Part shown: positions 55,306 through 64,000 of the stretch, piece by piece
How positions within the stretch are numbered: position 1 is the first letter of the stretch
Layout: every line of letters begins with the position of its first letter
Origin: Schistosoma haematobium
Taxonomy: Eukaryota > Platyhelminthes > Trematoda > Strigeidida > Schistosomatidae
DNA: 64,000 nucleotides
Direction: 5' to 3'
Assembly (NCBI RefSeq): GCF_000699445.3
Contig: NC_067196.1
Span: 4,402,001 to 4,466,000, forward strand
Notes under the pieces: model-generated
What the model saw: only the letters and a program-made list of their open reading frames with translations
Databases searched by the model: none
What the model was told of the DNA's origin: nothing
Program-made: the position numbers and the translations under genes

Positions 55306-55753
55306 GCTTTATCGATTGGAGAATTTTAATTATTTCAAAGTGAAAATAAAGATTAAAATAGAAATATGTATAAACATAACTGAGTACTTGAATAGAATCA
55401 AATGAGATTCATTTCAGATGATACTTTTAGATAAATTTGTAAGTTTCCAAGACTATATGAAATACAATCGTATGAATAAAATTAAAATTAGAACAACAAT
55501 AGAGTAACTGTTAACTGTGATATTACATGTTTGAGAACCAAGCCAGATAGATACTGTAAGTATTCAACATTAGTTTAGACTAATCAAACAAATCATATCA
55601 TTGTGTTAACAAAACAATTAGGGCATGAATTTTCCACAATCACTAAAATAAAATAAATGCGCTATGTCAAAATCATTTGTAATAATAATGAACATACTGA
55701 ACAAGATGAATCAGGACAAACTAAACGACTTTTAAGTAGTGGAGTATTTAGCA

Positions 55754-55802
<49 letters not shown>

Positions 55803-56029
55803 GCCTTATCTTTATTCACTTAATATTTATACTTGTAACGTGTGATATAAATATTGTACAGTGGACGGTAATACTGTAAGATTGAGCTCAACAATGTGAT
55901 CATTACTCTATATCAATAAAGTACCTATTTAATAATTGAATTTATTCACACATTATATCACTATGACACAGATGATTTTGTTTAAGAATGATTAATAAAT
56001 TTAACAAAAGTCTCACCTATCTATTAACG
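55306..56029. other. AT-rich intergenic with AAT microsatellite
   Basis: An (AAT)n tract of about 45 bp at 55757-55802. The open frame across it is a repeat artefact. Confidence 0.5.
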
Positions 56030-56200
56030 TATATTTTTTAATGGTTGAGATCATAAGTCAGTTGAAGCTAGACCACTATGGAAAACCTGGAAGCACTAGA
56101 CGATTATTTCATCCTTGTATGGGACTCCGCAGCAATGCGCATCCACGAAACCGCCTCGTGAGATTCGAACCCAGGACCTATCTGTTTCCCGTAGTTGTCT
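56030..56200 (-). repeat. F1 repeat, decayed hammerhead
   Basis: Minus unit with tail, ribozyme and part of the head. The core reads CTGCGGA, losing an invariant A. Confidence 0.7.
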
Positions 56201-57654
56201 AGATTGAGAATTTGACAATATGATTTGCGTAATAAATAAACAGGATTTTTGAAGAGTTTCCATAAGTTTGGAGAATTAACTGAATGAAATAAAAAAGACC
56301 TATGAATGAAGGGATGATTTTGGTGTATGTTAAATAAGAACTAGTTTTGTGAAGACCACATAACATAATGAACACCAATAAAACAATCATAATAATGACA
56401 AAAACAAAACTAATTGGCCAAATTAGTGATAAGTTGATTACTATCTCTTTCTGGATACATTAATCAGATTTGAGTTTCTTTATTGCTACCACTTTGGCAA
56501 ACCGGAGGAACACGTCTTTTTAAATGCTGATAATTTCGAAGGACTGTGGAATATCACTAATATGCCCGGTATCAATAAAGCTAAATAAATAAACTTGTAC
56601 AGATTTTCTGAATTTAGGGAGGTGATTTCTTAATGAGAAGACTAGAAATTCAGCTTATGGATTCGTCGTTCGATAGCTGCTTCACTTGAAATAAATTGTT
56701 TATGGATATCGCCGTTGGCTATGGTTCAATCCTTAGTACATGAATGTTTACCAGGCTATTACAATTTGTATGTTAAGGTGGGAGTTTTGACGAGATAATT
56801 GATTCTGAAGTTTTTTTTTAAATCATAGACTGATATCAACTAGAGAACTACGGAGCAAATGAAAGCGCTGGACAACTGTTTGATCCTAGTTTGACACTAT
56901 TCCAAAGTACAGACCAACGACTTTACCTGAGGTCGAACCTAGAACCTTAAATTATTATGAAAAGTTAAATACCTTCAGACCAGTAAGACGGATTTCAATG
57001 GTTCATGCTATCTATATTCCCAGTGGACTTAAAAAAAGAAATGTATTTTATAGAGTTCTAACCTAATGGTTTAAAGTTATTGTAATCTTCATTAGGCCTG
57101 AATGTTTTAGGTTCAACCACCCATAAAGATGTAGGTGTATACTGTAGTAAAGTCCCACATTAGGGCGGCATAGTTATACAGTTTCCCTTAACTTCAATAT
57201 ATCTATATCATTAAGACTAACTAGTCGTATGATTTAAGATGATAATAGAATAAGAAAATTTCGATTTGATGATTTAATTTGGGCAGATTTAATCAGTTCA
57301 TACAAATTTACTACTGGACTATTAAAGACAAACTAAACAATGAAGTTCATTCAGTAAACAAAATATTCTTATTACTCAAATGGAATATGTGTTACAGACA
57401 TATTTTATATAGACATACTCAAATGTTACTTATTGTTGAACATGTCTAACTATCATAACTATACCAATAAAATGTTGCCCACGTAATAAAACAAAAATAA
57501 GTGAGGTAGTTTGAAATTTGAGGAAATAATAAATTTAGTCGATCCAGTTTATGGAGAGACAAATTTCCATCTTTTTTTAGGGTAAAAAAAAACAATAAAT
57601 TTCCACATTTTTATATTAGAATTCATTCAAACTAGATTGTGGACTCGGCGAGAC
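56201..57654. other. AT-rich intergenic with decayed repeat debris
   Basis: Fragments near 56820-57000 and 57050-57240 (AAAGTCCCACATTAGGGCGG) look like diverged hammerhead-type repeats. No gene seen. Confidence 0.35.
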
Positions 57655-58306
57655 TATAATTTATGCATGAAACAATCAGATACAAGATAATGAATCTTGA
57701 ATTTTGGCGCAAAATTCATTCATCCATTTAGTTAAATAAGGGTGAATTTAAATGCAACGTTTCCACGTAAACTTAATGTATCACCTAATATAATAACGGT
57801 CATGTCTACGTTCATGTAGTCACAGAATTTGCCATGTTATAATGTATTTTTTTTATATTAAAGAACTAGATTATGCTGTGAATTTCGCTCTGCTTGTAAT
57901 TTTTATTCTCCACATCCGACTGCGTTATGCTGTACGTTTATCGCATGCTGGAATGATATCCTAAGTCATAATAAGTTTAATCACATTGTTGATTTTTTTC
58001 AAATAGACCATCAGTGAATAATGTTACTGGAGAAAGGTATTTTGTGCTGTAAATTATGTTTTTATGAGCAAGTGATCGTTGTTTTCAGTCTCAAAACAGT
58101 ATCCTTTAGGTTTTAGCATTATAATTGATGTCAGTTCGTGATGAAATCCCCAAATCTAATTCCTAACTCTAACTATCAACAGTAAATCATGATTCTAATT
58201 CCTTACAACTGGTTTATAAACTTCATTTAGTCCTAGTTAATAAGTGGATGTTTTCAAGGTTACTTTATTGTCGCTCAAAGGTCGTCCATTAATTATAGTT
58301 ACACCA
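57655..58306 (+). mobile_element. TIR element (MITE-like), copy 5, split by insertion
   Basis: Left part 57655-57740 and right part 58104-58306 are contiguous in other copies. About 365 bp (57741-58103) of unrecognised AT-rich DNA separates them. Confidence 0.65.
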
Positions 58307-58687
58307 TGGACTCATATTCATTTGATTAATTCTTAAATGGTTTAGGAATATGGGATTAATTCTAACTTATAAAGGTAGTTTTACTAAGACTGAAAACTGT
58401 GTTGGTTAGTTGAAGAAATAGGAACGTATAAAAAATTAAAACTGAACATAATTAACGAGGATCCATTGACACATTTTATTAAAACATATGGGCAAATAGA
58501 CAATATTCTTCTAACTAGGTTACATAATCAAAACAAGGAATTGTAAATACTTGAACATCTGGTCTGCCTGTTCTTGTCATCTAGATATTTCAACAAGTTA
58601 CCTATTTTTTGTTTGTTTCAATACATTTTAGTGGCCCTTTATTTAGATATTCATTAGATCGGAAGATGTCGTCGATGTGCTCATCAC
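58307..58687. other. AT-rich intergenic
   Basis: Nothing recognised. Confidence 0.3.
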
Positions 58688-59159
58688 TTTACTGGCCCAG
58701 GATCTGACTCCAGTGAGATCATTTCTGATTGCTATTGAGATATACATATCGTCATTCCTTGTATATAATCATCGACTTAAATCGCATCAATCAATAACGA
58801 AATTAAATAAATCAAATACGAGAATGAATTTCGAATACGTATATTTCATACAATCTTTGATCGAGACAAAATACCGAAGAAGCGAAGAGAGGAAAGCGAA
58901 GCGGAATGACGCGCAGTGGAGAAGGCTCGTGAGCTAACTCCATTTAATCAAGCGTTAATAAATATTTATAGCCACAACAATAAGCTACAGACATGTGATT
59001 AGTAGAATAAGAAGTGTACACATACGCTTACATAAAACAGTCAAGGTTGATAAAGGGATAATTAGCAAGGTCAAAATGTGATTCATGTTGAATGAATAGA
59101 TTGGCCTGTCCGAAAGCTAGAATAAGTTATTTGCGCTTAACATAGTAACCGACACTACA
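58688..59159 (-). mobile_element. Solo LTR family B, minus copy
   Basis: Matches 20244-20693 in reverse; its right end ACCGACACTACA corresponds to the TGTAGTGTC start. The left end (TTTACTGGCCC) is mutated. Target duplication uncertain. Confidence 0.65.
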
Positions 59160-59213
59160 ACACAATTATGTCTATCAATCATTTAATCTATTCAGATGCG
59201 TGTCTGAAAAGTT

Positions 59214-59480
59214 TGCAACCTGTAGAGCCAGTGAAATGTCATTGAACCCTAGCCAAGTCATCCGGTACTTGGGTCACTGAATATCGAACAGATCATCAAT
59301 CCTCGTCAAGGTCAAGGAAAACAAACGTGCATCAGCTAATCATACTGGTGCACGCGATGGTGGTCTTGCTATCTTCTCTGTACTCATTTTTACTAATATA
59401 TTTCCATAATAGCGTCCTCTGTGTTATACGGTCTTCAAAGCAGCCATAGTAGTTTGATACATCGAGGGAGTAATCCACGT
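59214..59480 (+). repeat. Repeat shared with 63772-64000
   Basis: Shared blocks include GCCAGTGAAAT, CCCTAGCCAAG and ACGGTCTTCAAAGC or their variants. Origin unknown; it could be retroelement 5' sequence. Confidence 0.5.
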
Positions 59481-59823
59481 TAGATGTTGACCATGAGGTG
59501 TGACTTCGAAGTTGGCTGGTTCATCACACCATTCCCGTCTAACTCGAGTAGGCCTCCAATCATTCGACATAGATCACCTACTTTGGTGATCTACTTACCT
59601 TTCATTGTACAAGTTACAGAAGGCCCAATCAGAGATATCATGGTTGCTAGCAATATACATCGAAAAGAGTGTACATTATTTCGATGACGATTTACTGGAC
59701 TCATGACATCTAACCAGTAATCACTCAATCTTTATCGTCAAGAAATAAGAAATGTAGACTTTTTGAAATACTTTGTGCTGAGAATTCTATAGTGTGACAA
59801 AAATATTATATCGAATAAACCCA

Positions 59824-59879
<56 letters not shown>

Positions 59880-60004
59880 CTAATTTAAGGTTTAAGAAAA
59901 CTAAGAACATAAATAGACAATGTAAAATGAAGCACAAACAATATAGTTATTAACAATTTATGTAAATTTCCATCAGACATTATCTGAACAAATCCTTGTT
60001 TATA
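59481..60004. other. AT-rich intergenic with TAA microsatellite
   Basis: A (TAA)n tract of about 55 bp at 59824-59880. No gene seen. Confidence 0.45.
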
Positions 60005-60230
60005 AAATAAGGGTGAGCGGTGGCGCGATTTCGTGGATTGTTTGAATCTAGATATTAACACCGTTGGATGCCGGCCAGCTCAGTGGTCTGGTGGTTAAGC
60101 GTTCGCTCGCGAGATCGTGGATGCGCACTGCTAAGGAATCCCATACTAGGGTGAAACGGCCGTCCAGTGCTTCCAGATTTTCCATGGTGGTCCACCTTCA
60201 ATTGATCCATGAATTCAATCAATAAATAAT
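60005..60230 (+). repeat. F1 repeat with B-box deletion, decayed hammerhead
   Basis: The same head deletion as 7730-7975 (GCTCGCGAG joined to ATCGTGGATGCGC). The core reads CTAAGGA, so not catalytic. Confidence 0.75.
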
Positions 60231-60572
60231 TATATATTACGCAACTTTAGAAACCTTTTCAATATATTTCCCAACTTATTTCTAGGTTTTGTGATTCGAA
60301 ATCATTAAGAGTATTTGTTCAAAACATTTTACCAGATAATCATTCGAGTAAGCACATTGAATAGTTATTAACAATTGCAAAAGGAATGACTTAACAGTGA
60401 TCATACTGTATGTGGACTGGATTCTAGGATTTAAAGTGCAGGAAAAACCAACATTAGTCAGTGTTAAAATGTACACTGAAGCTGAGGTTTAGTAGAGTTA
60501 TGATGTGTTTTTAAAGGATAACGTGGAGAGAAACGAATAGCTGACTAGACTAGAAAGCAAGCAAAACAAGAG
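60231..60572. other. AT-rich intergenic
   Basis: Nothing recognised. Confidence 0.3.
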
Positions 60573-61017
60573 TGAGGTGGCCCGTGATCTGACTCCATTC
60601 AGAGTGTACGAGTGTTTGCTATCACCTATTCTCGTATATCATCGTCGACTTAAATCACGTTAGTCAATAACGGAATTAAATAAGTCGAATAACGAGAATT
60701 GATTTGTGAATACATATATTTGTATACGAAGTGAATGAAACAGAGCCAAGCAAAATGACACGCGGGGATGATGGCTGAGAAGCCAACTCCATTTTAGTCA
60801 AGCGTTACTCAATATTTATAGTCCGACAAAATAAAGATACAGACATGTGATTAATAGGATAAGAAGGGCACACACATATACGCTCATATAAAAACAGTCA
60901 AGACTGATAAGCGAATAATTGACAAGGTCAAAATATGGCTCAAGTAAAATGAATTAAAATAGGATGTCCGAAAGCTAAAATAAGGTATATGGGCTTGGCA
61001 TAATAACTGACACTACA
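60573..61017 (-). mobile_element. Solo LTR family B, 445 bp
   Basis: TGAGGTGGCCC ... ACTGACACTACA on the plus strand, flanked by AGAG (60569-60572, 61018-61021). Confidence 0.82.
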
Positions 61018-61582
61018 AGAGTGAAGAAAATCTCCGAGTAGTGGATTATTAAGTAGTCAGGTTTTGGAAGCAAATACTGAAAAGGCATGTAAACGTATTA
61101 TAAACGTCCTGATGTCCCAATTCATGTAAAACTACAACTGTCTGCCTTTTGTATCAAAGATGGCTAGTAAACTTCTTAGATGAGTAAATGAAACTAAGAA
61201 CTCTGTCTAAATTCTTAATTTCGAAATGTTTAGACCAACATAATGAAGTCCCAGTGCTGTTTCAAAGAATTTTCTTCTAAATCAGGAGGCGAAAGCATAG
61301 AATTGATATGTTTTACCTCTTATACTTGGAGAAAATATACCTGAAATGTCACATATTGAGAATATTGAAGGTTTGGTTTTAACTGTAACACTCTGTTTGG
61401 AACTTTTGTATAATTTTCTATGAAAATTTCTTCACGTACACGCTTTAGCAATCTAAACTGTTGCGTCACTATCAAGTGTGAAGTTATTCTTTTTGATCCA
61501 TGCACATTTCATTATTCTTTTGATTCTAGATGAAACGATTACTAACTATTTTTTAAATTGTAGTTTCTGTTTTCCTTACGCT
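61018..61582. other. AT-rich intergenic
   Basis: Nothing recognised. Confidence 0.3.
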
Positions 61583-62297
61583 TGTAGTGTGTAGTGACTC
61601 ACTTTTATCACGAGAACGCGATTGGTTTATTGAAAACTTATTATTATAACCAATTGTACCAGTTACTGTTTAATGTTCTCTTTGTTTAACTGTGCTAAAA
61701 ACATCCATTATACACACTTTGATTGTGAACTCACGCGAATTCGGTTGCGCTCTGTAACCAAGCCTGTATCCTGGCACGATCTCGGTATTCTTTCGATACC
61801 ACAAGATCGCCAGCAAATATATCTCGACTTGGTCCATTAACTGCTCTCTGATATTTGGCTTCCGAGGGATTTTATGAATATCCTGGCACGCCTTCATTTG
61901 TAGTGGTGTTTATAGTCAATCTCGACTCGACACCACGCTATAAGTGTGATGTCGAGTCGCGGTTGTCTATGGTTACCACTACAGGAAGACTTTGTGCCAG
62001 TTAACTGATAACATCCTCCGTAGGCCAAATATCAGAAGGCAGTTAGTGGCTGTAGTCGAGATGTATTTGTCGGCGATCTCGTGGTACCGGAAGAATACCG
62101 AGATCGTGCCAAAGGAGTACAAGTGTGGTTACTGAGCGTAACCGAATTCGTGAAAGGTCACAATCAACGGAAGGAAGAATGTCTTTAGTACAGTTAAACA
62201 AACAAGTACAGTAAAACAATCCCTGGTACAATTGGTTATAATAAATATTGTTTCCATTACACCGATCGCGTTCTGTTGATAAAAGTGGGTCACTACA
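61583..62297 (-). mobile_element. Solo LTR family A, minus, split by a second LTR
   Basis: Pieces 61583-61589 and 61947-62297 together give 358 bp, matching the 357-bp copy at 54331-54687. The other LTR is inserted 7 bp from one end. Outer flanks CGCT/TGCT may be an altered target duplication. Confidence 0.75.
61590..61942 (+). mobile_element. Solo LTR family A nested in another copy
   Basis: TGTAGTGACTCACTTTTATC ... CACCACGCTATA with AGTG duplicated (61586-61589, 61943-61946). The duplication lies inside the end of the other LTR, proving the order of insertion. Confidence 0.82.
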
Positions 62298-62794
62298 TGC
62301 TTACACAGAATTTCTATGATTCTCATGAACTATATCTACGTTGTTTTACTTTATTCATTCTCTGTTCTATGATTGTGTTGCTTGAGGTGGCTGGAATCGT
62401 GCAATATTTTGTAGTGAACTGAAACACACTTCTAGAACTGGAAAGACTTGTTGTTGTGACATGTAATGAAGCATACAATGATTAATACTTTTCTTATTGA
62501 TACTTTTATAGAGTCATGCATTACAGTCTGAACAAATTGTACGTGATCTATCTAAAAAGGATGAAATAATATTCCTGCATTAGTACAAACCTTTATTTTT
62601 TTGGAACTGGTAATTATCTTATGTTCCTTATCTTTTTTATCTATTTAATGAATTTCTATTTGATTATTTGAGTGTATTGTATAATTATTGGTTGAATAAC
62701 CGGGTGGTAATATTTATGTAGGTAATAATGTGCATTTGAATCTGTAGCTTTATACAGAACTGATAATTACCCAACCATCTTGTTCACTCAGTAA
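62298..62794. other. AT-rich intergenic
   Basis: Nothing recognised. Confidence 0.3.
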
Positions 62795-63050
62795 TGTTAT
62801 TAGCTGATAGTTGTGACCTTGAGGCTACTCACTTATCAGAGTCAAACGAGAACCATAAATCCGGGAGTGGAATTAAGGTTTGGATTTAGAGTTTGAGTTC
62901 AGGATAAGAAATTGGATTTGGGGTTTTCATCAGGAAGTGACATCAGCTGTGATACCGAAATGCTATTCAACAATATTGTATTTCTGGTCACAATACAAGG
63001 CCTGCTACCTTCGATTTCATTAGTCTGTCCATAAATTGTGGTTTCGCCGC
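62795..63050 (-). mobile_element. TIR element (MITE-like), copy 6, diverged
   Basis: The right end CCATAAATTGTGGTTTCGCC and internal GACATCAGCTGTGATACC match the family; the left end is eroded. Confidence 0.6.
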
Positions 63051-63229
63051 TTGGTCTGATTTGAAAAGGAGAGCAAATTTAACGAGGAAACTAGATAAAG
63101 TTAAGTTGTAATTTCAGATTGGAGTATTTATACTAACTGATGATTGCATTGTACTTGATTGAGGGCTTATTATTCTGAATATAAAGCATCTGATTGTGCT
63201 CATTTAAGTTTACCTGGTTTGATTGCACT

Positions 63230-63770
63230 AGTTTGAGAGTTCTTAGTTGGGAAATAAATTTGAATAATCCTAGTTGTCATACTGATGCCGTGATGGAGTC
63301 AAATCTTGGACAGTAGGATATTAATTAAAGCGGGGATGACTTTGAATTCTCCAACGGGCGGTTCGAAACCTGGTGCATGACTACGGAAGACATTAAAGAT
63401 GATAAATTCACAGCTTGTTTTGTGATGTTTATTGGCAGAGAAGTTTATAACCTGCTAAAGAATATGGTTTTTCCAGAGAAACCAATTTCATTATGGCACG
63501 AATGTCTCAAAGAATTACCACTTATTGATTGTTCAGCGTGCTGGCTTCGAATACACAGAGAGATCGAAGTTGTATAAAATGATGAAAAAAATGATCAGAA
63601 AGTTGGAGATCTGATATTTTAACTAATGAAACAAAACACAGTGTGGAACAGTGAGGAGTAACAGGAAACTCGACTAAGCGGTCAGTTGACTGCTAGGATA
63701 ACTAATCAGAGTTTAGAAAGGGAGTTATCTCAAAAAACCTAAAAGTTCATTTTGAGAAATTAAAAGACTT
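63230..63770 (+). mobile_element. Decayed gypsy-like gag, third copy
   Basis: The leader GAGTTCTTAGTTGGGAAATA and the ATG context near 63293 parallel 35640-35710. The frame 63377-63577 encodes MTTEDIKDDKFTACF and LLKNMVFPEKPISLWHECLK, the same capsid-like block as 35620-36770. The frame is broken after 63577. Confidence 0.6.
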
Positions 63771-63771
63771 G

Positions 63772-64000
63772 TAGGGCCAGTGAAATTTCATGGAGCCCTA
63801 GCCAAGCATCCGGCAATGGAGTCATTGAATATGGAACAAATCATGGATCCCCGCCAGGGTCAAGGACAACCAACGCGCATCAGTAAATCGTACGCCATGA
63901 ACTGGCCAATGCGGCAGTGGTCTTACCTTCGCTTTTATCTACTTTAGTCAATATACTTCTGTAATAACGTTCTTGGTGTTGTACAGTCTTCAAAGCGTCA
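63772..64000 (+). repeat. Repeat shared with 59214-59480, runs off the window
   Basis: Same block order as the earlier copy (CCCTAGCCAAG ... CAGTCTTCAAAGCG). It follows the gag remnant directly. Confidence 0.5.

Noticed and set aside
55657..55845. Open frame with an Asn run
   Set aside because: Created by the (AAT)n microsatellite.
1..64000. CRISPR arrays, rRNA genes, bacterial-type operons or terminators
   Set aside because: The window is eukaryotic; no direct-repeat/spacer arrays or rRNA-like conserved blocks were seen.

Overview
The window looks like AT-rich, repeat-saturated genomic DNA of a trematode blood fluke, most likely the genus Schistosoma. Three things point there: dispersed Sm-alpha-type repeats with a tRNA-like head and a hammerhead ribozyme, a CsRn1/Boudicca-type LTR retrotransposon, and a gene with 31-35 nt micro-introns at its 5' end. 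The species cannot be fixed from the sequence alone.

Two host genes are supported. (1) An ERGIC2/Erv41 orthologue (ER-Golgi cargo receptor) runs on the minus strand from 29826 to 15611. Eight exons with matching phases are placed (29691-29826, 29547-29655, 29468-29514, 29324-29436, 28482-28696, 23483-23581, 21588-21685, 15611-15973). One short exon between 23582 and 28481 was not found. (2) A neuroendocrine (prohormone) convertase 2 orthologue runs on the plus strand: a 1,578-nt exon (44753-46330), a 5.3-kb intron full of repeats, and a last exon (51605-51997). It has the PC2-diagnostic Asp at the oxyanion position.

The most complete mobile element is a 5,256-bp Ty3/gypsy CsRn1-clade element (30257-35512). 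Its 321-bp LTRs look identical, it has a 4-bp AACT target duplication, and it sits about 430 bp upstream of the ERGIC2 start codon. Gag and Pol overlap in the -1 frame, with a GGGAAAC slippery heptamer and a stem/pseudoknot 6 nt downstream. Two nonsense codons interrupt the 3' part of pol.

Other elements are a decayed Penelope-like element with RT and GIY-YIG (39650-42600, minus), 3' ends of non-LTR retrotransposons (4490-5335, 9650-10760, 24460-24940, 50690-51195), and remnants of a second gypsy-like gag (35620-36770, 37370-37900, 63230-63770). There are solo LTRs of at least three families, several with 4-bp duplications and one nested inside another, a ~280-bp terminal-inverted-repeat element in six copies, and a ~500-bp retroposon ending in AAATA repeats in four copies.

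The densest signal is a set of three short repeat families (F1, F2, F3). Each joins a different tRNA-like pol III head to a different hammerhead ribozyme. F1 copies at 526-571 and 7863-7908 and the F3 copy at 43998-44042 keep intact catalytic cores, as do several F2 copies. Many copies occur as inverted pairs, and F2 copies are permuted (tail before head), as tandem or circular templates would give.
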